From NCBI RefSeq assembly GCF_923868895.1, contig NZ_OV350343.1:2294001-2358000 (forward strand): DNA of 64,000 nt, given 5' to 3'. Position numbers and translations under genes: made by a program. Under the pieces are notes generated by a model that did no database searches, was not told the DNA's origin, and saw only the letters and a list, made by a program, of their open reading frames with translations. Below are positions 35,886-44,738 of the stretch, in pieces (within the stretch, counting starts at the first letter, position 1; each line of letters begins with the position of its first letter). This DNA comes from Halomonas sp. TD01. GTDB taxonomy: Bacteria; Pseudomonadota; Gammaproteobacteria; Pseudomonadales; Halomonadaceae.

Positions 35886-36521
35886 CTACTGAAATGTTGG
35901 GCCGCCAGCTTCCTCGCCCCATACCTCTTCCAGTCGATCATCACGACCACAGCTCAAGCGATAGAAACGGTAGCGTAGGGGATTTTTTTCATAGTAATCC
36001 TGGTGATACTCCTCAGCTGCCCAAAACTCGCTGGCAGGGGCTATCTCGGTAGCAATAGGTTGTTCAAAGCGTGCTTCCATTTCAGCTTTGGATGCTTCAG
36101 CCAATTCTCGCTGTTCGTCGTTATGGTAAAAAATGGCTGAGCGGTACTGGTCGCCGCTGTCGCAAAACTGGCGGTCTACGGCGAAGGGGTCAATATTGCG
36201 CCAGAAAATCTCTAACAGCTGGTCATAGCCGATTTGGCTGTCATCGTAGGCAATTTGCACCACCTCGACGTGGCCGGTTCCTCCATGAGAAATCTGCTCG
36301 TAGGTAGGGTTTTCAAGCTCGCCGCCCATATATCCAGAGATGGTGGCGCTGACGCCGGGCTGTTTATCGTAAGGCGGTTCCATGCACCAAAAACAGCCGC
36401 CAGCAAAGGTTGCTTCCGCATTAGACTGGGCGTGAAGTGATGTGCTGGCAAGACAAGCGGTAGCTATGACACATAGCGTTAAGGGCTGAGATAAGGGGCG
36501 AAGAAGGTGAAATAGGGTCAT
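35886..36521 (-). CDS. msrA: Exported peptide-methionine (S)-S-oxide reductase MsrA
   Basis: A 211-residue MsrA with a cleavable signal peptide (LTLCVIATACLASTSLHA, then QSNAEATFAGG). The catalytic motif GGCFWCMEPP has the sulfenic-acid cysteine at about 43. FCDSGDQYRSAIFY and EYHQDYYEKNPLRYRFYRLS follow, with a further Cys near 191. It repairs oxidised methionine in exported proteins. Most MsrA enzymes are cytoplasmic, so the signal peptide points to periplasmic repair. It is monocistronic. Confidence 0.93.
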   Translation of the reverse strand: MTLFHLLRPLSQPLTLCVIATACLASTSLHAQSNAEATFAGGCFWCMEPPYDKQPGVSATISGYMGGELENPTYEQISHGGTGHVEVVQIAYDDSQIGYDQLLEIFWRNIDPFAVDRQFCDSGDQYRSAIFYHNDEQRELAEASKAEMEARFEQPIATEIAPASEFWAAEEYHQDYYEKNPLRYRFYRLSCGRDDRLEEVWGEEAGGPTFQ

Positions 36522-36610
36522 TGTAGGTACTCCGATGGACGTGGTGAGTTATCGCTCGATGTAGAGTCGATTAGTGGCAACGTGGGCTAATACCTTACAT
36601 AACCTATTCG

Positions 36611-37513
36611 CTACCCCAGCCGATAAGGCCATACTGTGTCTAACGTATCCAATGCTGCTTTGAGCGTCGGCTCCGCTGCACGTTCTTTGCGCCATATCAT
36701 GCTAAGGGCGCAGGGTAGACGGACATTTTCGGCTACAGCCAAACCGCTTTCCTGGCGTTCGGCCATTGCCAGCGCGTCCCTTGCTAAGCTAAGACCCACT
36801 CCCGCACGTACTAAATCCAGCATACAAGCTTCTTGGTCTACTTGGGCAACCCTATTAGGCGTGGCGCCACTTGGGGTTAGGACGCGTTCTAGCAGCCGGT
36901 GGTGTGCCGAGACCGAGGGCGTGACTATCCAGGGAAGCCTGGCTAGAGCTTCCCAGCGGGTATCCATCAGTTTGGTTTCCCAGCCTGCTGGGGCAATTAC
37001 ATGGTAGTGGAAGTGGGTCAGCTCGCGCCAAGCAAGAGCTTCGCTTCCTGACCCTTCGCCAGGAGGGGCGAGAAAAAAGCCCACGTCCAGTTCGCCCTGC
37101 TCCACCTTCGCTAGCACGCTACCACTCATGCTGTGTTGTAGCTCGGTTTCCAATTGAGGGGCGCGAGCCATCAATCGGCTGAGAAATTTGCCCAGTCGAA
37201 TAAATTCCGGGTCAACAATCGTGCCGATTTTTAGTTTTCCTCGCAGGGTGCTGTGTAAAGCACTTGCGCGCTGTTCAAAGGCCAAGGCGCTGGCAAGGGC
37301 GTTTTCAGCGGCGGGTAATAACGCATAGCCATCGGCGGTTAGCGTTAGCCCCTGGGGGCGACGGGTGAACAGAGTTAACCCCAAATGCTGTTGAAGCTGC
37401 TTCAACTTTAGACTGACAGCGGGTTGAGTAAGGCATAGCTGGTTAGCAGCCCGGGAAACGCTTCCAGTACGTGCGACGGCTACAAATGCCCGTAGCGCTG
37501 AGTTCTCTTGCAT
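36611..37513 (-). CDS. LysR-family regulator, HpdR-like by context
   Basis: A 300-residue LysR regulator: N-terminal winged helix (AFVAVARTGSVSRAANQLCL then TQPAVSLKLKQLQQHLGLTL) and a two-lobed effector domain from about residue 90. It is divergent from an mmsA-type gene and a GMC oxidoreductase gene with a 137-bp shared promoter region. In Pseudomonas the LysR regulator HpdR controls a comparable 3-hydroxypropionate gene pair. The functional link here is inferred from context. Confidence 0.85.
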   Translation of the reverse strand: MQENSALRAFVAVARTGSVSRAANQLCLTQPAVSLKLKQLQQHLGLTLFTRRPQGLTLTADGYALLPAAENALASALAFEQRASALHSTLRGKLKIGTIVDPEFIRLGKFLSRLMARAPQLETELQHSMSGSVLAKVEQGELDVGFFLAPPGEGSGSEALAWRELTHFHYHVIAPAGWETKLMDTRWEALARLPWIVTPSVSAHHRLLERVLTPSGATPNRVAQVDQEACMLDLVRAGVGLSLARDALAMAERQESGLAVAENVRLPCALSMIWRKERAAEPTLKAALDTLDTVWPYRLG

Positions 37514-37650
37514 AAGCGAGCGCCTGTTGCTGTTATGTTATTAGTAAAGCTTATATCCAGGTTAAAAATTACTCAATTGATTACCTTTTAGAGCTTGTTA
37601 ATCTGTCGATACTTAATTTGTTATTTTAATCTGCTTATAAAGGTAGCCCA
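37514..37650. promoter_or_regulatory. Divergent promoter region, LysR and mmsA-type gene
   Basis: This AT-rich 137-bp intergenic region must hold both promoters and the LysR box. Several T-N11-A arrangements fit (for example around 37540-37600), but none is decisive. Confidence 0.45.
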
Positions 37651-39162
37651 ATGACAACAACCGCTATTAACCATTTCATTAACGGGCAGATCAACGAGGG
37701 AGTCTCGGGTCTCTCTCAAAATGTCTTTAATCCTGCGACTGGCAACGTCACCGGAAACGTTGTGCTCGCCTCTGAACGCGACGTGGATACTGCCGTGCAA
37801 GCTGCTAAGGCGGCATTTCCTGCTTGGGCAGACACCCCGCCTATTCGTCGGGCACGAGTAATGTTCAAGTTTTTGGAACTGCTCAACGCCCATAAAGATG
37901 CACTGGCGGAAGCGATCACCAAAGAGCATGGCAAAGTGTTTACCGATGCCCAAGGGGAAGTTGCCCGGGGGATTGATATCGTTGAATTTGCTTGCGGTAT
38001 CCCTCAGTTGTTAAAGGGGGATTACACGGAGCAGGTAAGTACCGGTATTGATAATTGGACCATGCGTCAGCCATTGGGCGTGGTGGCTGGCATCACGCCG
38101 TTCAACTTCCCCGTTATGGTACCGATGTGGATGTTCCCCGTGGCGATTGCTGCAGGTAACACCTTTGTACTTAAGCCTAGTCCGCTTGACCCCAGCGCCT
38201 CGCTGATGATGGCCGATTTGCTGAGAAAGGCAGGTCTTCCCGATGGCGTATTCAACGTGGTGCAGGGCGATAAAGGCAGCGTTGAAGCGCTGATCGACCA
38301 CCCGGATGTTAAAGCGTTGTCGTTTGTTGGCTCTACGCCGATTGCCAATCTGATTTACGAGCGGGGCGCCCGTCATGGCAAGCGGGTACAAGCACTTGGC
38401 GGGGCTAAAAATCATATGGTAGTAATGCCCGATGCCAATCTGGATAAAGCTGTGGATGCCTTAATCGGCGCTGCTTATGGCTCGGCAGGCGAGCGTTGTA
38501 TGGCAATCAGCGTGGCAGTATTGGTGGGCGATGTGGCGGATGGCGTCGTGGCTCAACTGGCTGAACGTGCTAAGGCGCTGAAAGTAAAAGATGGCATGCA
38601 GCTGGATGCGGAAATGGGACCCATCGTCACCCATCAGGCCCATGAGCGTATTACCGGCTATATCAATAAGGGCGTAGAAGAGGGTGCCCAGTTGATAGTG
38701 GATGGTCGTGAGTTCGACTCTGCGCAAACCGGCGACGGCTGTGCTGGGGGCTTCTGGATGGGCGGCACTCTGTTTGATCACGTCACGCCAGAGATGACTA
38801 TCTACAGAGAAGAAATTTTCGGCCCTGTGTTGGTCTGCGTGCGGGTGCCAGATGTTGCCACGGCCATTGAGCTGATCAATGATCATGAGTTTGGCAATGG
38901 CGTCAGCTGCTTTACCGAGAGCGGCAACGTCGCCCGAGAGTTTGGCCGCCGTATTCAAGTGGGCATGGTAGGCATCAACGTGCCGATTCCGGTACCCATG
39001 GCGTGGCACGGTTTTGGTGGCTGGAAGCGTTCGCTGTTCGGCGATATGCATGCCTATGGTGAAGAAGGTGTGCGTTTCTATACCAAGCAGAAATCCATTA
39101 TGCAGCGCTGGTCAGACTCCATCGATGCAGGCGCTGAGTTTGTGATGCCTACGGCGAAGTAA
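37651..39162 (+). CDS. mmsA: Methylmalonate/malonate-semialdehyde dehydrogenase (CoA-acylating)
   Basis: A 503-residue MmsA-family dehydrogenase. Motifs are [53 protein letters not shown], the catalytic Cys in [12 protein letters not shown], and C-terminal [16 protein letters not shown]. MmsA converts methylmalonate semialdehyde or malonate semialdehyde with CoA and NAD to propionyl-CoA or acetyl-CoA. Followed 26 bp later by a GMC oxidoreductase, it corresponds to DddC of Halomonas and MmsA of Pseudomonas 3-hydroxypropionate catabolism, where it handles malonate semialdehyde. The start follows AAGGTAG. Confidence 0.92.
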   Translation: MTTTAINHFINGQINEGVSGLSQNVFNPATGNVTGNVVLASERDVDTAVQAAKAAFPAWADTPPIRRARVMFKFLELLNAHKDALAEAITKEHGKVFTDAQGEVARGIDIVEFACGIPQLLKGDYTEQVSTGIDNWTMRQPLGVVAGITPFNFPVMVPMWMFPVAIAAGNTFVLKPSPLDPSASLMMADLLRKAGLPDGVFNVVQGDKGSVEALIDHPDVKALSFVGSTPIANLIYERGARHGKRVQALGGAKNHMVVMPDANLDKAVDALIGAAYGSAGERCMAISVAVLVGDVADGVVAQLAERAKALKVKDGMQLDAEMGPIVTHQAHERITGYINKGVEEGAQLIVDGREFDSAQTGDGCAGGFWMGGTLFDHVTPEMTIYREEIFGPVLVCVRVPDVATAIELINDHEFGNGVSCFTESGNVAREFGRRIQVGMVGINVPIPVPMAWHGFGGWKRSLFGDMHAYGEEGVRFYTKQKSIMQRWSDSIDAGAEFVMPTAK

Positions 39163-39188
39163 CGCCATTACGTTACGGGAGCCAGTTC

Positions 39189-40856
39189 ATGCCATATGTT
39201 GCTAATAATAACTTCGATTATATTGTGATTGGCGCAGGCACCGCAGGGTGCCTGATGGCTAATCGACTCAGTGCCAATCCAAATAATAAGGTGCTGCTGA
39301 TTGAAGCGGGCGGGCCAGATAACTACCACTGGATTCATATTCCCGTGGGCTACCTCTATTGCATTAATAACCCGCGTACCGACTGGCTGTTTCGCACCGA
39401 GCCCGACAAAGGGCTCAACGGTCGCTCACTGATTTATCCTCGGGGTAAAACTTTGGGCGGCTGTTCCAGCATTAATGGCATGCTTTATCTGCGTGGTCAG
39501 GCTCGGGATTACGACCACTGGGCTGAACTGACTGGAGATGACGCCTGGCGCTGGGATAACTGCTTGCCGGATTTTATGAAGCACGAAGACCACCACCGGC
39601 TAGACGAAGGCGGTGACGGCGATGCTGAGCACCGTCGTTATCATGGCCACGGTGGCGAATGGCGGATCGAAAAACAGCGCTTAAGCTGGCAAGTGCTAGA
39701 CGATTTCGCCGAGGCGGCGGTTCAAGCGGGTATTCCACGCACTGATGATTTCAACCGCGGTGATAACGAAGGCGTCAATTACTTTGAGGTCAATCAGCGC
39801 AAAGGCTGGCGCTGGAATACTTCTAAAGCGTTTTTGAGACCTATCAAAGAGCGCTCCAATCTCACCTTATGGCACTCTACCCACGTCAATCGTCTGCTAT
39901 TTGAACAGCAAGAAGGCAAACCTCGCTGCGTAGGTGCAGAGCTTCTACGTGAGGGCAAAACGCTTAGTGTGGGGGCTAATAAAGAAGTGGTGCTGAGTGC
40001 AGGCGCTATCGGCTCGCCTCAGATATTGCAGTTATCGGGTATTGGGCCAGCAGAGCTGCTTGAACGTCACGGTATCGAGTTAGTAGCAGTGTTACCAGGT
40101 GTAGGCGAAAACCTGCAGGATCACTTACAGATTCGTTCTGTCTATAAAGTGAAAGGGGCAAAAACGCTTAACACTATGGCCAGTACTCTGTTGGGTAAGG
40201 CTAAGATTGGTTTGGAGTATGTGCTTAAACGTTCAGGTCCGATGAGCATGGCGCCATCCCAGCTATGTATCTTTACGCGCAGTTCTGATGAGTACCAGCA
40301 TGCCAACATCGAATACCACGTACAGCCATTAAGCCTCGATGCGTTTGGCCAGCCGCTGCATGGGTTTCCTGCGATTACCGCCAGTGTCTGCAATCTTAAT
40401 CCAACGAGCCGTGGGTCGGTGCGGATCAAAAATCGTGATCCACAAACTGCGCCCGCCATTGAGCCTAACTACCTGAGCACGGAAGAAGACCGCAAGGTAG
40501 CGGCAGATTCTCTACGGGTTACGCGGCGCATTGCCGAGCAGCAGGCATTTGCCAAGTATCAGCCAGAAGAGTTCAAGCCGGGGCTTGAATACCAGAGTGA
40601 CGATGACCTGGCCAAGCTGGCGGGCGATATTGGCACGACAATTTTTCACCCGGTAGGTACTACAAAAATGGGCCACGACGACGATCCCATGGCCGTCGTG
40701 GATTCAAAACTGCGTGTCAAGGGTGTGACGGGGTTGCGGGTAGTAGACGCCAGCATCATGCCGACCATTACCAGCGGCAATACCAACTCACCTACCTTGA
40801 TGATCGCCGAAAAAGCAGCGGGGTGGATGATGGCAACGGATCGGTCATCACCCTGA
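39189..40856 (+). CDS. GMC-family FAD alcohol dehydrogenase, DddA/HpdH-like
   Basis: A 555-residue glucose-methanol-choline oxidoreductase. FAD-binding VIGAGTAGCLMANRL is at about 13-27, GMC signature 1 region PRGKTLGGCSSINGMLYLRG near 83-102, signature 2 at SAGAIGSPQILQLSGIGP, and the C-terminal active-site stretch FHPVGTTKMGHDDDP then GNTNSPTLMIAEKAA. Next to an mmsA-type gene and a LysR gene, the best guess is 3-hydroxypropionate dehydrogenase (DddA/HpdH), making malonate semialdehyde. Choline dehydrogenase is the main alternative, but no betB/betI genes are near. GGGAG precedes the start. Confidence 0.87.
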   Translation: MPYVANNNFDYIVIGAGTAGCLMANRLSANPNNKVLLIEAGGPDNYHWIHIPVGYLYCINNPRTDWLFRTEPDKGLNGRSLIYPRGKTLGGCSSINGMLYLRGQARDYDHWAELTGDDAWRWDNCLPDFMKHEDHHRLDEGGDGDAEHRRYHGHGGEWRIEKQRLSWQVLDDFAEAAVQAGIPRTDDFNRGDNEGVNYFEVNQRKGWRWNTSKAFLRPIKERSNLTLWHSTHVNRLLFEQQEGKPRCVGAELLREGKTLSVGANKEVVLSAGAIGSPQILQLSGIGPAELLERHGIELVAVLPGVGENLQDHLQIRSVYKVKGAKTLNTMASTLLGKAKIGLEYVLKRSGPMSMAPSQLCIFTRSSDEYQHANIEYHVQPLSLDAFGQPLHGFPAITASVCNLNPTSRGSVRIKNRDPQTAPAIEPNYLSTEEDRKVAADSLRVTRRIAEQQAFAKYQPEEFKPGLEYQSDDDLAKLAGDIGTTIFHPVGTTKMGHDDDPMAVVDSKLRVKGVTGLRVVDASIMPTITSGNTNSPTLMIAEKAAGWMMATDRSSP

Positions 40857-41046
40857 CATTTTTTTTCATCATTGTATTGACGTGCGGCTAAGTTAAGCGC
40901 ATGCTGGATGCAGTTGGTTAGCAAGTCGAACGTTGTCAGCAGTATCGAAACGCCCAAGCGTTTAGTCTGGTGAAAGTTTCTTGTTCTACCCACTGCAACT
41001 CGGGTATTACCCGGCTCTACATCAAGCTACATCGAGGATTTCGATC
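40857..41046 (+). promoter_or_regulatory. Long leader of the cold-shock gene
   Basis: About 190 bp between the GMC gene and the cold-shock start codon holds no supported gene. Cold-shock genes typically carry long structured 5' leaders that act as thermosensors. The exact promoter and cold-shock box are not resolved here. Confidence 0.4.
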
Positions 41047-41250
41047 ATGGCAACTGGTACCGTTAAGTGGTTTAACGACACTAAAGGCTTCGGCTTCATT
41101 TCTCCGGACGACAATGGCGACGATCTGTTCGCGCATTTCTCTGAAATTCAAGCTGACGGCTTCAAAACTCTGCAAGACGGCCAGAAGGTTTCCTTCGACG
41201 TCACTCAGGGTAAAAAAGGCCTTCAGGCTTCCAACATCAAAGTTCTTTAA
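41047..41250 (+). CDS. Cold-shock protein, CspA family
   Basis: A 67-residue CspA-type protein ([34 protein letters not shown]). It is a single OB-fold with the RNP1 motif KGFGFI and RNP2-like DLFAHF. It binds RNA and single-stranded DNA as an RNA chaperone. The start at 41047 is chosen since MATGTVKWF is the family N-terminus and longer frames lie in the leader. A strong terminator follows. Confidence 0.96.
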   Translation: MATGTVKWFNDTKGFGFISPDDNGDDLFAHFSEIQADGFKTLQDGQKVSFDVTQGKKGLQASNIKVL

Positions 41251-41295
41251 TTAGTAACTCTGATGTACGCTGTTAGCGTGTAACGCTAATATGCT

Positions 41296-41323
41296 AAAAA
41301 ACCCCGCGAAAGCGGGGTTTTTT
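41296..41323. terminator. Terminator after the cold-shock gene
   Basis: AAAAAACCCCGC and GCGGGGTTTTTT form a perfect 12-bp stem with a 4-base loop GAAA. The T/A runs on both sides make it bidirectional in form. Confidence 0.9.
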
Positions 41324-41349
41324 CGTTTTTATCTAATCGCTACCCTGTT

Positions 41350-41405
41350 CACGCCTCACGCCTCACGCCTCACGCCTCACGCCTCACGCCTCACGCCTCA
41401 CGCCC
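41350..41405. repeat. Heptanucleotide tandem repeat, eight copies
   Basis: CACGCCT is repeated seven times perfectly (41350-41398), followed by one imperfect copy CACGCCC (41399-41405). It lies between the cold-shock terminator and the SLC13 gene. Such short tandem arrays change length by slippage. Confidence 0.97.
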
Positions 41406-41430
41406 ATATTCTTTTTTGATCTTACTGTGT

Positions 41431-41452
41431 TTCTAAAAATAACTTTTTAGAA
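41431..41452. promoter_or_regulatory. AT-rich palindrome upstream of the SLC13 gene
   Basis: TTCTAAAAA and TTTTTAGAA form a perfect 9-bp inverted repeat with a TAAC centre, 54 bp upstream of the SLC13 permease ATG. It could be an operator or weak terminator. Confidence 0.4.
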
Positions 41453-41505
41453 TATCGAGAAGGCGGCACAATGATCCCAAGATTTTTTTGTTAGGGATGT
41501 AGGAT

Positions 41506-43275
41506 ATGTCGCTGGATGCTTGGATAGCAGTGGGGGTAGTGCTCACTATCTTCCCGTTAATGACACTGTCTCGACTGGGACCAGATATTATTCTGCTCGG
41601 TGCTGTCGTGTTGTTAATGACCTTGGGTGTCATTGACCCACAGCAAGCGCTGGGCGGCTTTTCCAACAGTGGCTTGTTTACCGTGGCTTTCATGTACGTA
41701 CTGGTTGCCAGTATTCGCGAAACTGGTGGTATTGACCTGATTATTCGCTATGTACTAGGTCGCCCTAACAGTGAACGTGGCGCGCTTGTTCGGCTTTTGC
41801 TACCCGTGGCATCGCTGAGTGGTTTTCTTAATAACACGCCCGTGGTCGCGACCTACATTCCGGCTGTAATGAGCTGGAGTCGACGGTTGAGGCTTTCTCC
41901 CCAACGGCTTTTAATGCCGCTTAGCTTCGCTTCCATCTTAGGCGGAACCATTACGCTATTTGGTACGAGTACTAATTTAGTCGTACACGGACTGTTAGTA
42001 GAGCGTCACCCCGCGCTTGCGATGGGGCTATTTGATTTGGCGTGGGTAGGTATTCCTGTCGCGCTGGCGGGCCTTGCTTACCTTATCTTCTTGGGGCCAC
42101 GTTTATTGCCCTCACGAGAGGGGATGTCAAAAGCGTTTGCTAACCCTCGTGAGTTCACCATCGAAATGGAAGTTGATCCTGCGGGTGTGCTGGTCGACCG
42201 TACGGTGGAAGAGGCTGGTTTACGCCACCTTCAAGAGCTTTTTTTAGTTGAAATTGAGCGTGCCGGTAATGTGGTGAGTGTGGTGGGACCGGGGGAGCAG
42301 CTAAAGGCAGGTGACCGGCTTGTCTTTGTTGGCACCTCTGACGCCGCTGTAGAGTTACAGCAAATTCGTGGGCTCATCCCTTCTCGTGATGCGGCTTCGA
42401 GTTTGGAAAAAGAGTTCAAAGAGCGTCGCTTGGTGGAAGCGGTGGTGTCGAACCAGTGTCAGTTTATTGGACAGAGAATTCGTGACGGGCGTTTTAGAAC
42501 ACTGTATGGCGCTGCCGTATTAGCGATCTGCCGTGGCGGCGAGCGGGTGACTGGAAACTTAGGCCAAGTACGCTTGCAGCCTGCCGATGTGCTGCTTTTA
42601 GAAGCGCGTCCTCCGTTCATCGAGCGCCACCGTCAATCGAAAGACTTTCTTTTAATCAGCGAACTGAATGGCTCAGCGCGTCCTGTGCATGAAAAAGCAC
42701 CGCTGGCTTGGGCGATTTTGTTGGGGGCTGTATTGCTGGCGGCGTTAGGTGTCTTAAGTATGCTCAATGCCGCTATGCTGGGCGCGTCGCTAGCGTTATT
42801 AACCGGTTGTTGTTCCGTGGGGGCTGCTAAGCGTGGTCTGGATACCCAAGTGCTGCTGACCATTGCGGCATCTTTTGGGGTAGGGGCTGCGCTGCAAACG
42901 TCCGGCGCGGCGGATTTCTTGGCGGGAAGTGTACTATCGTTGGTGGCGGGTAACCCGCTGCTGCTTTTAATTGCTACGTATTGCGTTGTGGCAATGTTAA
43001 CCGAGCTAGTGACCAATAACGCCGCTGCGGTGATCATTTTTCCGGTGGTCATGGCGGCAGCGGAAAGCCTGGGAGTTAACCCGATGCCCTACGTGGTGGC
43101 GGTAATGTTCGCTGCCTCGGCGAGTTTTTTAACGCCGATTGGTTATCAAACGAACCTCATGGTGCATGGCCCTGGCGGCTACCGGATCAGTGATTTCTTA
43201 CGTGTAGGTGGCGGCTTAAACCTATTGACGGGAGCCATTGCCTTAACCCTTATTCCACTGGTTTGGCCGTTTTAA
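41506..43275 (+). CDS. SLC13/ArsB-type permease with RCK_C domains
   Basis: A 589-residue permease. Two hydrophobic halves (about 1-200 and 395-589) carry paired motifs SGFLNNTPVVATYIPAVMSW and LTELVTNNAAAVIIFPVVMA, typical of the DASS/ion-transporter superfamily. A soluble region at about 205-385 holds two TrkA-C (RCK_C) domains (VEEAGLRHLQELFLVEIERA and GQRIRDGRFRTLYGAAVLAI). The RCK_C domains bind small ligands and gate transport. Homologues include YfbS-like permeases thought to carry anions such as sulfate. The exact substrate is unknown. Confidence 0.88.
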   Translation: MSLDAWIAVGVVLTIFPLMTLSRLGPDIILLGAVVLLMTLGVIDPQQALGGFSNSGLFTVAFMYVLVASIRETGGIDLIIRYVLGRPNSERGALVRLLLPVASLSGFLNNTPVVATYIPAVMSWSRRLRLSPQRLLMPLSFASILGGTITLFGTSTNLVVHGLLVERHPALAMGLFDLAWVGIPVALAGLAYLIFLGPRLLPSREGMSKAFANPREFTIEMEVDPAGVLVDRTVEEAGLRHLQELFLVEIERAGNVVSVVGPGEQLKAGDRLVFVGTSDAAVELQQIRGLIPSRDAASSLEKEFKERRLVEAVVSNQCQFIGQRIRDGRFRTLYGAAVLAICRGGERVTGNLGQVRLQPADVLLLEARPPFIERHRQSKDFLLISELNGSARPVHEKAPLAWAILLGAVLLAALGVLSMLNAAMLGASLALLTGCCSVGAAKRGLDTQVLLTIAASFGVGAALQTSGAADFLAGSVLSLVAGNPLLLLIATYCVVAMLTELVTNNAAAVIIFPVVMAAAESLGVNPMPYVVAVMFAASASFLTPIGYQTNLMVHGPGGYRISDFLRVGGGLNLLTGAIALTLIPLVWPF

Positions 43276-43297
43276 GCAGGCAAATGACTCGCTCAAC

Positions 43298-43326
43298 GCG
43301 CCACTTTGCGCTAGGGTGGCGCTTTT
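43298..43326 (+). terminator. Terminator after the SLC13 permease gene
   Basis: GCGCCAC and GTGGCGC form a perfect 7-bp stem with an 11-base loop, followed by TTTT. Confidence 0.75.
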
Positions 43327-43348
43327 AACGTCAGCAAGGAAAGAGCCC

Positions 43349-44014
43349 ATGACAGCCCCAGGCGAACTGATTATTGAACCGCAGAATGGTCAACCCGCCG
43401 ATGCGTGCGTGATTATTATTCACGGGTTGGGTGCCGATGGGCACGATTTCGAGCCGCTAGTACCAGCCCTTACACTGCCGGACTCAGCGCATGTGCGTTT
43501 TATTATGCCCCACGCGCCGCGCTTGGCGGTCACTATTAATGGCGGCATGGTGATGCCTGCGTGGTATGACATCCTCGCAATGGATTTGGGGCGTCGGGTG
43601 GATGAAGCGCAACTAAAAACGTCTGCTGAACGCATTCAGGCACTGATTGAAGAGCAGATTGATCAAGGAATCGACAGCCGCCGCATTATCGTAGCGGGGT
43701 TTTCTCAGGGAGGCGCGGTAGCCTATCAGGCGGCGCTCTCATTCCCTCAACCTCTTGGCGGACTGTTGGCTATGTCGACCTATTTTGCGACGGCCGATAG
43801 TATCGATTTAGCCGAATCCAATCGCGATATACCTATCGAAGCACACCACGGGAATTTCGACCCCATCGTTCCTGAAACCCTAGGTCGCAGTGGTGTCGAA
43901 CGCCTAAAAGAAATGGGCTACACGGTTAATTATCGCCAGTATCCGATGGCGCATGCGCTATGCCCTCAGCAGGTTAATGATATTGGCAAGTGGTTGAGCG
44001 AGCGTCTAGCTTAG
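43349..44014 (+). CDS. Carboxylesterase/lysophospholipase-family alpha/beta hydrolase
   Basis: A 221-residue hydrolase of the EstB/acyl-protein-thioesterase-like family. The oxyanion region VIIIHGLGADGHDFEPLVPA is near residue 22. The nucleophile is in VAGFSQGGAVAYQAAL (Ser about 114). The acid is at NFDPIVPE, and His at YPMAHALCPQQ. It hydrolyses short-chain esters or lysophospholipids. The start at 43349 (MTAPGELIIEP) follows AAGGAAAG. The stop at 44014 lies just before a hairpin and a five-gene operon. Confidence 0.9.
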   Translation: MTAPGELIIEPQNGQPADACVIIIHGLGADGHDFEPLVPALTLPDSAHVRFIMPHAPRLAVTINGGMVMPAWYDILAMDLGRRVDEAQLKTSAERIQALIEEQIDQGIDSRRIIVAGFSQGGAVAYQAALSFPQPLGGLLAMSTYFATADSIDLAESNRDIPIEAHHGNFDPIVPETLGRSGVERLKEMGYTVNYRQYPMAHALCPQQVNDIGKWLSERLA

Positions 44015-44045
44015 CCTTGCATCCAACCCCGTAGCCGATGCAAGG
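44015..44045 (+). terminator. Hairpin between esterase gene and the Mrp-like operon
   Basis: CCTTGCATC and GATGCAAGG form a perfect 9-bp stem with a 13-base loop right after the esterase stop. There is no T run, so it could be an mRNA stabiliser rather than a terminator. Confidence 0.4.
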
Positions 44046-44060
44046 AATCAGCGAAGGCTT

Positions 44061-44738
44061 ATGATAGCTTCAATTGACTATGTAGAAAGCGGTTTAGCGC
44101 TCTGCTTGGTAGCCGCGGCGCTAGCTTGTCTGTTTGATCGCCACTTAAAACGGGCGAGCGGTCTGTTTTTGCTATTTGCGCTATTAATGAGTCTTTCTTG
44201 GTGGCAGCTTGGCGCACCCTGGTTGGCGTTAGCAGAGCTTGTACTAGGGTTGGCGCTGACGGGTGGTAGTTTTTTTTATGCATTGAGTGCATTCCCTGCC
44301 ACTACCGAAAAAGTGCCACATTATGACCGTTCCCTTCACCGTTGGTCACATAGTGTAGTACGCGCACTGTTGGCGCTGGCCTGGAGTGTGATGATAGGCG
44401 GTGCCATTCGCTTTTTATTGCCTGACATGGCGTACTCATTGACTGAGCATCCGCTGATCATCGCTGCCGTCATTATTGTAGCGACCGCGATGGGGGCGTT
44501 TGCACTACATAAGCATATGCTGCGCCGCTTAATGGCTTTCAATGTTCTTGGGTCTGGTGTGTTCCTGTTGCTGGCGGGAATGGCGGGCACGATACCTGGA
44601 TCACAGGCGTTTATCAGCGTGGGATTGACCATTGCCTGGTTGGGTACCTTGTTGGGCGTGCTGCTAATTCGGCAACTTGTTTCGTTAGAAGGTGTGCTTG
44701 CACTAGAAAGTGACAGTGACGCTGCGAGGCACGCGTAA
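44061..44738 (+). CDS. MbhD (DUF4040)/MnhC-like fusion membrane subunit
   Basis: A 225-residue membrane protein with about seven helices. The first about 85 residues look like the DUF4040/MbhD part of MrpA/MbhD (ALACLFDRHLKRASGLFLLF then LALAELVLGLALTGGSFFYA). Residues about 110-215 resemble NuoK/MnhC, a three-helix segment (MGAFALHKHMLRRLMAFNVL). A single chain carrying both is unusual. Its stop overlaps the next ATG, and it heads a run of MnhD-like genes. The most likely role is a scaffold or ion-path subunit of an Mrp-like complex. The assignment to DUF4040 and NuoK-like parts is by pattern, not alignment. Confidence 0.7.
   Translation: MIASIDYVESGLALCLVAAALACLFDRHLKRASGLFLLFALLMSLSWWQLGAPWLALAELVLGLALTGGSFFYALSAFPATTEKVPHYDRSLHRWSHSVVRALLALAWSVMIGGAIRFLLPDMAYSLTEHPLIIAAVIIVATAMGAFALHKHMLRRLMAFNVLGSGVFLLLAGMAGTIPGSQAFISVGLTIAWLGTLLGVLLIRQLVSLEGVLALESDSDAARHA

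Noticed and set aside
39189..40856. Choline dehydrogenase betA
   Set aside because: No betB, betI or choline transporter is nearby. Pairing with an mmsA-type gene favours a DddA/HpdH role, although this is not proven.
41350..41405. CRISPR-like array
   Set aside because: The units are 7 bp and contiguous without spacers, so it is a simple tandem repeat. No cas genes are present.
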